A stretch of 5,432 bases of DNA from JBCCZC01 sp039188505. GTDB lineage: Bacteria; Pseudomonadota; Gammaproteobacteria; Xanthomonadales; SZUA-38. The stretch covers positions 1 through 5,432 of the forward strand of contig JBCCZC010000399.1 of the NCBI GenBank assembly GCA_039188505.1. Direction: 5' to 3'. Made by a program: the position numbers and the translations under genes. The notes below the pieces were generated by a model. The model searched no databases and was not told the DNA's origin. It saw only the letters and a program-made list of their open reading frames with translations. This document shows, in pieces, positions 1 to 5,432 of this stretch; the stretch's first letter is position 1, and each line of letters starts with the position of its first letter.

Positions 1-560
1 AAGACGCCCGGCCAGAGCACCTGGGACACCATGATGCTCCCTTCCAGCCACTGCGGCGCGACGAGGAGCAGGACCGTTCGGACCGCAGCGACGATGACGA
101 GGGCCAGGTGAGCCGCGGCAAAAGCGATATCGGAGACGGTGCGGTTCGGCTTCACGGCGAGAAACAGGTAGGCGACCGGCAGGAGGGCCAACGATGCAAA
201 AACCGTTGTGGCGTGGAGACCCGCCGGTACGTTGCCCTGCACCGCAAAGAACGCGGTGATCGATGCATGGGCGGCATAGACCAGCAGGATCCAGACCCAG
301 GGAATCGGTCGACCGCTACGGCGAAACGCGAAGGCGGCCATCAGCCATAGGTACGCTGCACTGGCGAAGAAGCCGACGGCGAAGAAGAGCGGCTGGGAGG
401 GCACGAGAAACAGGGCCCAGCTGACCGCCATGGCGGCGAAGGCCCAGCGGAGTAGCTGGACCGCTCCGACGCTTCTCGGCTCGCGGATCCGCAGGCAGGC
501 GAGGACGATGACGGCATTCACCAGCGCCATGCCGATCGCGTAAACCTGCTCCGTGGTCAA
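1..560 (-). CDS. Polytopic membrane protein, N-terminal part (possibly the sensor region of a signalling protein)
   Basis: Reading from a TTG at 560 gives 186 codons open to the left edge, so the 5' end is present and the 3' end is missing. The product begins LTTEQVYAIGMALVNAVIV and is almost entirely hydrophobic. Likely membrane helices lie at about residues 7-23, 35-53, 57-79, 86-107, 115-136 and 144-168, with a seventh beginning near 176. Short basic turns such as RIREPR (24-29) and RRSGRP (80-85) separate them. TTG was chosen because AGAAGGA sits 7 nt upstream and no ATG or GTG was found further upstream in this frame as far as I traced it; an ATG at 530 is the alternative and would cut into the first helix. 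A run of six or seven helices at the N-terminus is typical of integral sensor regions in front of GGDEF (diguanylate cyclase) or histidine kinase domains. That is only an inference, because no catalytic domain is in view. The gene lies 74 nt downstream of the RidA-like gene on the same strand. Confidence 0.75.
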   Translation of the reverse strand, partial: MTTEQVYAIGMALVNAVIVLACLRIREPRSVGAVQLLRWAFAAMAVSWALFLVPSQPLFFAVGFFASAAYLWLMAAFAFRRSGRPIPWVWILLVYAAHASITAFFAVQGNVPAGLHATTVFASLALLPVAYLFLAVKPNRTVSDIAFAAAHLALVIVAAVRTVLLLVAPQWLEGSIMVSQVLWPGV

Positions 561-561
561 T

Positions 562-591
562 GCTCGGTCCTTCTCTGAGCCCGGACCGAGC
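562..591 (-). promoter_or_regulatory. Inverted repeat overlapping the ribosome binding site, 1 nt before the TTG start
   Basis: GCTCGGTCC (562-570) and GGACCGAGC (583-591) are perfect 9-nt reverse complements separated by 12 nt. In the minus-strand mRNA this gives a 9-bp, GC-rich stem whose 3' arm ends one base before the TTG start codon and takes in the end of the AGAAGGA ribosome binding site. It could act as a translational control hairpin, or as a DNA operator with two half-sites. It lacks a U-tract after the stem, so a simple intrinsic terminator is unlikely. The inverted repeat is seen directly; its function is inferred. Confidence 0.45.
568..574 (-). promoter_or_regulatory. Ribosome binding site of the membrane protein gene
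   Basis: The minus strand reads AGAAGGA here, 7 nt before the TTG at 560. It decides the unusual TTG start over the ATG at 530. Its last three bases lie inside the 3' arm of a hairpin and the rest in the loop, so access to it may depend on that structure. Confidence 0.5.
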
Positions 592-623
592 CTAGCAAGG
601 GCGCGTGAGCTGGAGGTGTTGGT

Positions 624-647
624 CGCCGATCGACTCAGCGATCGGCG
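624..647 (-). terminator. Compact hairpin spanning the RidA-like stop codon (terminator-like, no U-tract)
   Basis: CGCCGATCG (624-632) and CGATCGGCG (639-647) are perfect 9-nt reverse complements around a 6-nt loop. The TGA stop of the RidA-like gene (635-637) lies in the loop. The predicted stem is very stable because it is mostly G-C pairs. The bases that follow in the minus-strand transcript (GACCAACACC) are not U-rich, so this does not meet the usual rule for a Rho-independent terminator. It could instead protect the 3' end of the upstream message from exonucleases or help to separate expression of the two genes. Confidence 0.3.
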
Positions 648-1195
648 GCATCCCGCTTGGGCGCCAGCACCGTCAGCTCGATCTCCACGAGGCCGGAATC
701 GGTGAAGAGCTCGCTCACGCCGATGGCGGTCCAGGCGGGCTTCGCAGCGCCCATGAACTCCTGTTTCACCGCGCGGACCGCCTCCATGTGGGCCATCTTG
801 TCGCCGTCGAAGTACGCGCTGTCCCAGACGTGATAGGTGTTGATCCGGGCGACGTCGGCAAAGGTCGCGCCGAGCGCCTCCAGGCTTTCCTCGAAGCTGG
901 CGAAGGTACGCCGCAGCGAGCGCTTGAAGGCCTCGACGTCGGTGCCGTCATCCGGCGCCGGCCCCGCAATCGCCCCGGCCATGAGGATCAGGCCACCGGC
1001 CTCGACCGCGGGCGAATAGCCCCAACGATCGTGGAAGGCGCGAGCGCCCTCGTTGGCGGCAACCACGGCGCGGGTCCCGTTGGGGCGCTCGACGACCGTC
1101 GCCCCGGTCTCGGCAGCAGCCGACCCTGCCGCGATGGCACCAGCGAGCACAGCGCTGGAAATGATCATGAAACGTCTATTCGAAACCATTGGCAT
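635..1195 (-). CDS. Exported RidA/YjgF/UK114-family protein lacking the usual active-site arginine
   Basis: The product is 186 residues if the ATG at 1195 is used. Residues 1-28 look like a signal peptide: N-terminal NRRFMI, a hydrophobic stretch to about residue 23, then an AAA cleavage site before E29. The RRFMI run fits the loose twin-arginine pattern RRxPhiPhi, so Tat export is possible, but Sec export is equally open. The Rid fold covers about residues 55-178, with recognisable GYSPAVEAGGLILMAG (59-74), a helix with SLEALGATFADVARINTY (104-121) and the C-terminal strand VEIELTV (170-176). Cytoplasmic RidA deaminates reactive enamines/imines and needs an arginine in a PAR motif near the C-terminus; here that motif reads PAW (153-155). 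The glutamate of the IEIE motif appears kept at 173. Ordinary RidA activity is therefore doubtful, and the role is unknown. ATG 1195 was chosen because GAGGTGG lies just upstream; GTG 1213 and ATG 1189 are alternatives. The gene overlaps the end of the propeller gene by 20 nt, suggesting coupled translation. Confidence 0.88.
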   Translation of the reverse strand: MPMVSNRRFMIISSAVLAGAIAAGSAAAETGATVVERPNGTRAVVAANEGARAFHDRWGYSPAVEAGGLILMAGAIAGPAPDDGTDVEAFKRSLRRTFASFEESLEALGATFADVARINTYHVWDSAYFDGDKMAHMEAVRAVKQEFMGAAKPAWTAIGVSELFTDSGLVEIELTVLAPKRDAADR

Positions 1196-2825
1196 AAACC
1201 ACCTCGGGGTCACGGCTCACGAGCGCCGCCCCCTCTTCGTTGGTTGAAACGGGGGCCCCGGCGAGGAACCCATCCTGCGAGAGTCCAACGGCCCCGCCGA
1301 CGCCGCTCTGCCCGGCTTCGCCGAGGATCGCGGCGGCGAAGGTTCCATCGGACGCATACTCGAAGGCGCCGCCAGTGTCGCCGAAGCCAGGCGCGCCGAC
1401 GGCGAAGCCGGTAGCGCTGGCGGCGACCGAGGTGCCGAACGCGTCGCCGGCGGCACCCGCCGGCAATGTCACGCGACGGGCTTCGTTGAAGGCACCGGCG
1501 TCGAACACGTAAGCCGCACCCGCGCCGTCGCCCTCACCGGGCGCGCCGACGATCATGGTGTTGCCCGCGACCGCAACCGAGGCGCCGAAGGTGCCCCCTT
1601 CCGTCGAGCCGCTGCCATTCATACGGCCAACGCGATCAATGCCCGAGAGATTGCCCGCAACGGCATCGTAGAGGTGTACGGAACCCGTCGTCGCGCGACC
1701 GACGACGCCGCCGGGTGCGCCGACGCCGAGTCGCCCGCGGTCGATCCCGACCGCGGCGCCGAATCGGGCGCCAGCGGGCTCTCCCACGGGCTTCAGCTTC
1801 TCCGACGCCACGGTGGTGTTCCCGTCGAAGCTGAACACGTACACCGCACCGCTGTTCTGGCCTCCGCTGACGCTGTCGCCGGGCGCGCCGACGACCATTG
1901 TTGACCCCGCCAGCGCCACGGCGGCGCCGAACGAATCACCGCTGGACTCCGAGGCAAATTCTTCCTTCATCGTCCAGCCCGCCTGCGTGCGCTCGAACAG
2001 GGCAGCCTGCAGCGTACTGCCCTTCGCTGACGAGAGTCCCGGGGCGCCGACGAGGAGCTGGCCGTCGTCCAGCGCAACCGCGGCGCCGAAGCCGGCGACG
2101 GAGCGCCCGCCCGGAATGGCGATGGTCGCGTCCTCGACCAGCACGCCGCCCTCGACGCGGTAGATCACGACCTCGCCGCGCCCGCCGTTGGCGCCCGGGC
2201 GGCCGACCGCATAGAGGGAACCGTCGGCGGCAACCGCGTCGCCGAAGCGATCCCCGGAGGCACTGCCCGAGGGCGCCACGATCGTGTGGGCAGGCGGCGG
2301 CAGACTGTCCTGTTCGGCAAAGATTCGGAGCTCCGAGAAGCCCCCGCAAATCGGATCCTGGTGACCGGCCAGAACGAGCTCGACCCGATTCGCGGGCGTG
2401 CCCGGAAAGATCTCGTTCAGATCGACGCGGAAGCCACTCTGGGGACGGGCAGGCCCGGCAAAGCGAAGCACGCCGGCCGCATCGAACATGCGAAGCTGGG
2501 CCGTCGCGAAGCCGAAGTCCCCGCCGCCCATGAAGGTTTCGGGGTCGACCTGGATCCGGGTGATGCGCACATCGCCCGGAACGAGGCGGGTCCAGGTGAA
2601 CACCTCCGTGTCACCATCCGAATCGCCGTCGGAGAACCAGTTCGTGGCCGTATTGCCGTCGATCGCGTTCTCGGGCAGGAAATTCCCGTCGAAGACCGAG
2701 GAAGCGGACACCGCTCCCTGCGCCGTGACGTTGATTTCGACGCCTCTCGCGAGATCGTCCGCCCACGCCGGTAGCACCAGCGCCAGCGCGACGAGCAGGC
2801 CGAATAGCCAGCTCGAAGACTTCAT
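1176..2825 (-). CDS. Secreted discoidin-domain and FG-GAP seven-bladed propeller protein with NGFE tail
   Basis: The 549-residue product starts with a Sec-type signal peptide (residues 1-22: Lys at position 2, hydrophobic core, cleavage after AWA before DDLARG). Residues about 35-171 resemble a discoidin/F5-8 type C domain: NAIDGNTATNWFSDG at 53-67, an acidic DGDSDGD loop, and a closing strand ELRIFAE. Seven FG-GAP repeats follow, as in the integrin-alpha propeller. FG starts at 194, 246, 299, 355, 413 and 463, with a weak seventh VGG at 509; the matching GAP motifs are at 208 (GRPG), 260, 313, 369, 427, 477 and 523. No integrin-like DxDxDG calcium loop is evident in the blades. The protein ends VVYANGFE, a tail resembling those of exported Lysobacterales proteins. 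A role in binding surface glycans or proteins is inferred from the folds; no ligand or enzyme motif is visible. ATG 2825 was chosen over an in-frame TTG at 2885 because it places the signal peptide at the N-terminus and has GGGGGTG upstream. Confidence 0.88.
   Translation of the reverse strand: MKSSSWLFGLLVALALVLPAWADDLARGVEINVTAQGAVSASSVFDGNFLPENAIDGNTATNWFSDGDSDGDTEVFTWTRLVPGDVRITRIQVDPETFMGGGDFGFATAQLRMFDAAGVLRFAGPARPQSGFRVDLNEIFPGTPANRVELVLAGHQDPICGGFSELRIFAEQDSLPPPAHTIVAPSGSASGDRFGDAVAADGSLYAVGRPGANGGRGEVVIYRVEGGVLVEDATIAIPGGRSVAGFGAAVALDDGQLLVGAPGLSSAKGSTLQAALFERTQAGWTMKEEFASESSGDSFGAAVALAGSTMVVGAPGDSVSGGQNSGAVYVFSFDGNTTVASEKLKPVGEPAGARFGAAVGIDRGRLGVGAPGGVVGRATTGSVHLYDAVAGNLSGIDRVGRMNGSGSTEGGTFGASVAVAGNTMIVGAPGEGDGAGAAYVFDAGAFNEARRVTLPAGAAGDAFGTSVAASATGFAVGAPGFGDTGGAFEYASDGTFAAAILGEAGQSGVGGAVGLSQDGFLAGAPVSTNEEGAALVSRDPEVVYANGFE
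1199..1205 (-). promoter_or_regulatory. Ribosome binding site of the RidA-like gene, inside the upstream coding region
   Basis: The minus strand reads GAGGTGG here, ending 3 nt before the ATG at 1195; its GAGG core is 6 nt away. These bases also encode Glu-Val-Val near the C-terminus of the propeller protein. The site favours the ATG at 1195 over the GTG at 1213, which it follows, and over the ATG at 1189, for which the GAGG core is 12 nt away. Confidence 0.5.
1218..2252 (-). repeat. Seven tandem FG-GAP repeat units (about 140-175 bp each) within the propeller gene
   Basis: Each unit encodes a pattern like FGAAVALxGxxMVVGAPG followed by a variable strand-rich stretch. The unit length is about 46-58 residues. 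At the DNA level the core recurs as near-identical blocks, for example a GGCGCGCCGACGA-type GAP block and a GAGGCGCCGAA-type FG block on the plus strand. The first unit (GRPG in place of GAPG) and the last (VGG in place of FG) are the most diverged, as is usual for end blades. Seven units match the number needed to close a propeller. Confidence 0.8.
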
Positions 2826-2827
2826 TG

Positions 2828-2834
2828 CACCCCC
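2828..2834 (-). promoter_or_regulatory. Likely ribosome binding site of the propeller gene
   Basis: The minus strand reads GGGGGTG here, two bases before the ATG at 2825. It matches the GGAGGTG anti-SD complement at all but one base, with close spacing. It supports the ATG start, which also gives a clean signal peptide. Confidence 0.4.
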
Positions 2835-2835
2835 T

Positions 2836-2874
2836 GCGAAAGCCAGACCGTCCTCCCAGTCTAGACGGCTTCGC
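2836..2874 (-). promoter_or_regulatory. Possible leader hairpin upstream of the propeller gene
   Basis: In the minus-strand RNA, GCGAAGCC (2874-2867) can pair with GGCTTTCGC (2844-2836), giving eight pairs with one bulged U around a 22-nt interior. The interior holds the 8-nt palindrome GTCTAGAC (2859-2866) and AGAC/GTCT arms that could form an inner stem. The structure ends immediately before the GGGGGTG ribosome binding site. It might control translation, or might slow transcripts leaving the oxidoreductase gene. There is no U-tract. The pairing is seen by eye; function is unproven. Confidence 0.25.
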
Positions 2875-2885
2875 GGGGGCCGCAA
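2858..2885 (-). promoter_or_regulatory. Weak sigma70-like promoter candidate for the propeller gene
   Basis: On the minus strand TTGCGG (2885-2880) and TAGACT (2863-2858) are separated by 16 nt. Only TTG of the -35 box and four of six bases of the -10 box match consensus. It would give a leader of roughly 25 nt before the ATG at 2825. The 74-nt gap and change of function between the two genes make an independent promoter plausible, but the match is poor. Confidence 0.18.
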
Positions 2886-2899
2886 GGACCCGTGCGCGT

Positions 2900-5432
2900 T
2901 TAGGCGGCGGACCGCTGCTCGCCCGCGAAGCGGAAGCGGTTGAGCAGGTCATCGCGCTTCCTCAGCGCGGCCTCCAGGTGACGTTCCTTGACGTGGCCGT
3001 AGCCGCGGATCTGTTCGGGAATTTCAGCGAGCGAGACGCCCAGCGCGTGGTTTTCCGGGACCAGTGCTCCGATGACTTCCCGGACCATCGCCTCGTACTC
3101 GCCGATGAGACGACGTTCGGTGCGACGCTCCTCCGTGTAGCCGAACACGTCCAGCCAGCTGCCGCGCAGTCCCTTGAACTTCGCCAGCAGCTTGAAGGCG
3201 GAAAAGACCCAGGCCCCGTATTCCTTCTTCATCAGCTCCCCCGTGTTCGGGTCCCGCTTCGAGAACAGCGGTGGCGCCAGATTGAAGTGCAGCTTGTAGT
3301 CGCCCTCGAAGGTCTGGGCAATCTGCTGCTGGAAGTCGGTCTGCGTGTAGAGCCGGGCGACCTCGTACTCGTCCTTGTACGCCATCAGCTTGAAAAAGTA
3401 GCGCGCAACGGCCTGCGTCAGCGCGTCCGAGCCGGGCACGTTGCGGGTTTCTGCGGCCTTGACCGCGTTGACCAGGTCCAGATAGCGCTGGGCGTAGGCC
3501 GTGTCCTGGTACTCGACCAGGAACTTGCGGCGGATCTCGACGATGTCCGCGAGGGTTTTCGCCACGCGCCGCGGCGCGAGCTCCGTCGGCGGCTCGGCGG
3601 CCTTCAGCACGGTGTCGGGATCGTGAGCTGCGAGCCGGCCCCAGGCGAACGCCTTGCGGTTCGCCTCGATGGCGACACCATTGAGCTCGATGGCCCGCAT
3701 GAGCGCCTCGAAGCTGATGGGCACCTGACCCTGCTGCCAGGCGTAGCCCAGCATGAAGAGATTGGTCGCGATCGAGTCGCCCATGAGCGCGGTGGCAATG
3801 CGAGTGGCGTCGACCTGCTCGTAGCCCTCGTCGCCGACCGTGTCGCGGATCGACCGCTCGATGTCATCTGCCGGGAATTGCTGGTTCGGGTTGTGGATGA
3901 AGCCCGAGGTGATGGTCTTGTTCGAGTTGATGATCGCGTGGGTGAGACCGCGGCGCATCTTGCCGAGCGTGGTCTTCTCACCGGCCACGACGCTGTCGCA
4001 GCCGAGCACGAGATTCGTCGAACCCGCGGCGATGCGCACCGCGAAGATGTCCTGCGGCCGCCGGGCGATCCGCACGTGCGCCGTCACCGCGCCACCCTTC
4101 TGGGCGAGGCCCGTCTGATCGAGGACCGTCACGCCCTTGTCCTCGAGGTGCGCGGCCATGCCCAGCAGCGCACCGATCGTGACGACGCCCGTGCCACCAA
4201 CGCCGGTGATCAGGATGTCGTAGGGGCGCTCGAGGCCCGGCAGTGCCGGCATCGGGATCGCGTCGAAGTCGGGCTCGGCAGCCGTGCCGGCCTGCTTCTT
4301 CGGCTTGCCGCCATGGACCGTCACGAAGCTCGGGCAGAAGCCCTTCACGCAGGAGAAGTCCTTGTTGCAGGAGCTCTGGTCGATCTGGCGCTTGCGGCCG
4401 AACTCCGTTTCCTTGGGGATCACCGACAGGCAATTCGACTTCACCGAGCAGTCGCCGCAGCCCTCGCAGACTGCGTCGTTGATGAAAATCCGCTTCGGCG
4501 GATCGACCATCAGGCCGCGCTTCCGGCGCCGGCGCTTCTCGGCCGCGCAGGTCTGGTCGTAGATGATGACGGACACACCTTCGACCGTACGCATGCGCTT
4601 CTGGATCGCGTCGAAGTCATCGCGATGCTCGAAGGTCACGTCCGCCGGGAAGATGCCCGGATCCGACCATTTCTCGGGCTCATCGGAGACCACGGTGATG
4701 GTCTGCACGCCCTCGGCCCGCACCTGCTTCGCGATGTCCGGCACCGTCAGCGTGCCGTCGACCGGCTGGCCACCGGTCATCGCCACGGCGTCGTTGTAGA
4801 GGATCTTGAAGGTGATGTTGACCTTGCCAGCGATGCAGGCGCGGATGGCCAACGTACCCGAGTGGAAGTAGGTGCCATCGCCGAGGTTGACGAAGACGTG
4901 GTCGGTATCCGTGAACGCGCTCTGGCCGATCCACGGGACGCCCTCGCCGCCCATCTGTGTGAAGGTGTCCGTGCGCCGGTCCATCCACGTCGTCATGTAG
5001 TGGCAGCCGATGCCGGCCATGGCGCGCGAGCCTTCCGGCACGTTGGTCGAGGTGTTGTGCGGGCACCCGGAGCAGAAATGCGGGACCCGGTGAAACTCGA
5101 CCTTCGGCTTCGCGAGCTGCTTCTCTTTCGCCTCGAGGACGGCGAGCCGGTCACGGATCTGCTCGGAGGTGAAGAAGCGCTCGAGGCGGCCGGCGATAGC
5201 CTTCGCGATCATCGCGGGCGTCAGCTCGCCGACGGAGGGCAGCATCCAGTTCCCGGCCTCGTCGTACTCGCCGACGATCGACGGGCGGATCGCCTCGTCC
5301 CAGTTGAACATGTGCGCCTTGAGCTGATCCTCCACGACCGTGCGCTTCTCCTCGACGATGAGGATGTCCTCGAGGCCCTTCGCGAACTCACGCACGCCGC
5401 TCGGCTCGAGCGGCCAACTCATGCCGATCTTG
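2900..5432 (-). CDS. Fused indolepyruvate:ferredoxin oxidoreductase family protein, C-terminal part
   Basis: The reading frame runs off the right edge (KIG precedes the Met at 5422), so that Met is internal and about 320-350 N-terminal residues are missing relative to the usual fused family length of roughly 1,150-1,200. The family oxidatively decarboxylates aryl-pyruvates such as indolepyruvate to acyl-CoA, reducing ferredoxin, in the cytoplasm. Numbered from that Met: CSGCPHN at 117-123; a thiamine-diphosphate domain with GDGTYFHSG (181-189) and ILYND (207-211); an iron-sulfur region with Cys 319, 322, 325 and 331, then Cys 352, 358 and 363 (CVKGFCPSF); a gamma-type domain opening with the glycine-rich ITGVGGTGVVTIG (405-417) and DQTGLAQKGG (435-444); then a DUF6537-like C-terminal region at about 590-830 with YKLHFNLAPPLFSKRD. 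The alpha, ferredoxin-like and gamma parts are thus joined in one chain. All expected motifs are intact in the visible part, with no frameshift. Substrate range within the family varies, so indolepyruvate itself is not proven. Confidence 0.95.
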   Translation of the reverse strand, partial: KIGMSWPLEPSGVREFAKGLEDILIVEEKRTVVEDQLKAHMFNWDEAIRPSIVGEYDEAGNWMLPSVGELTPAMIAKAIAGRLERFFTSEQIRDRLAVLEAKEKQLAKPKVEFHRVPHFCSGCPHNTSTNVPEGSRAMAGIGCHYMTTWMDRRTDTFTQMGGEGVPWIGQSAFTDTDHVFVNLGDGTYFHSGTLAIRACIAGKVNITFKILYNDAVAMTGGQPVDGTLTVPDIAKQVRAEGVQTITVVSDEPEKWSDPGIFPADVTFEHRDDFDAIQKRMRTVEGVSVIIYDQTCAAEKRRRRKRGLMVDPPKRIFINDAVCEGCGDCSVKSNCLSVIPKETEFGRKRQIDQSSCNKDFSCVKGFCPSFVTVHGGKPKKQAGTAAEPDFDAIPMPALPGLERPYDILITGVGGTGVVTIGALLGMAAHLEDKGVTVLDQTGLAQKGGAVTAHVRIARRPQDIFAVRIAAGSTNLVLGCDSVVAGEKTTLGKMRRGLTHAIINSNKTITSGFIHNPNQQFPADDIERSIRDTVGDEGYEQVDATRIATALMGDSIATNLFMLGYAWQQGQVPISFEALMRAIELNGVAIEANRKAFAWGRLAAHDPDTVLKAAEPPTELAPRRVAKTLADIVEIRRKFLVEYQDTAYAQRYLDLVNAVKAAETRNVPGSDALTQAVARYFFKLMAYKDEYEVARLYTQTDFQQQIAQTFEGDYKLHFNLAPPLFSKRDPNTGELMKKEYGAWVFSAFKLLAKFKGLRGSWLDVFGYTEERRTERRLIGEYEAMVREVIGALVPENHALGVSLAEIPEQIRGYGHVKERHLEAALRKRDDLLNRFRFAGEQRSAA

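Noticed and set aside
108..350. Plus-strand open frame of 80 codons
   Set aside because: It is antisense to an unbroken minus-strand frame that encodes clear membrane helices; the plus-strand product is hydrophilic and unstructured in appearance.
1196..1213. GTG start at 1213 for the RidA-like gene
   Set aside because: The best ribosome binding site (1199-1205) lies downstream of this GTG, and the extra residues lengthen the signal peptide n-region without a clear benefit. It is kept as an alternative.
605..1414. Long plus-strand open frame of 269 codons
   Set aside because: It lies antisense to the RidA-like gene and the end of the propeller gene. Its arginine-rich, low-complexity C-terminal half is typical of a shadow frame in GC-rich DNA, and no domain is recognisable.
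2859..2866. Palindrome GTCTAGAC as an operator
   Set aside because: An 8-nt palindrome on its own is too short to call; no second copy was noticed nearby.
2823..2885. Upstream TTG start at 2885 for the propeller gene
   Set aside because: It would put 20 polar residues in front of a textbook signal peptide, and TTG is a weak start; the ATG at 2825 fits better.
2398..2943. Plus-strand open frame of 181 codons across the propeller gene start
   Set aside because: It is antisense to the signal peptide, the discoidin-like domain and the oxidoreductase end; its composition is shadow-like and no fold is recognisable.
3978..4433. Minus-strand alternative frame inside the oxidoreductase gene
   Set aside because: It is an out-of-frame reading of the iron-sulfur and gamma-domain codons, rich in Arg, Gly and Pro, with no motif of its own.

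Overview
All supported genes in this GC-rich window lie on the minus strand, so transcription runs from high to low coordinates. The sequence looks like a Gammaproteobacterium. Three things suggest this: the fused indolepyruvate:ferredoxin oxidoreductase with a C-terminal DUF6537-type region, the dense GC-ending codon use, and a secreted protein ending in NGFE. From memory, such tails are common on exported proteins of Lysobacterales (Xanthomonadales) and relatives. This placement is an inference, not a proof.

In order of transcription: (1) positions 5432 to 2900 hold the C-terminal roughly 843 residues of the fused oxidoreductase, with its N-terminus beyond the right edge. (2) A 74-nt spacer carries a possible 5' leader hairpin and a weak promoter-like sequence. 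(3) Positions 2825 to 1176 encode a secreted 549-residue protein with a signal peptide, a discoidin-like (F5/8 type C) domain, seven FG-GAP repeats that would close a seven-bladed integrin-alpha-like propeller, and the NGFE tail. (4) Positions 1195 to 635 encode an exported RidA/YjgF-family protein. Its start lies inside the end of the propeller gene, and its usual substrate-anchoring arginine is replaced by tryptophan. (5) A second 74-nt spacer holds parts of two compact hairpins, one spanning the RidA-like stop codon and one ending a single base before the next start codon. (6) Positions 560 to 1 encode the N-terminal 186 residues of a polytopic membrane protein whose C-terminal part lies outside the window.

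The propeller and RidA-like genes look translationally coupled, and both products are predicted to leave the cytoplasm. The oxidoreductase is a cytoplasmic catabolic enzyme (2-oxoacids derived from aromatic amino acids), and nothing here ties it functionally to the exported pair. I see no tRNA, rRNA, CRISPR array, insertion sequence or phage element. The plus-strand open frames are shadows of the GC-rich minus-strand genes. No complete new system is demonstrable; the most unusual items are the exported Arg-less RidA-like protein coupled to the propeller gene and the start-codon hairpin before the membrane protein gene.
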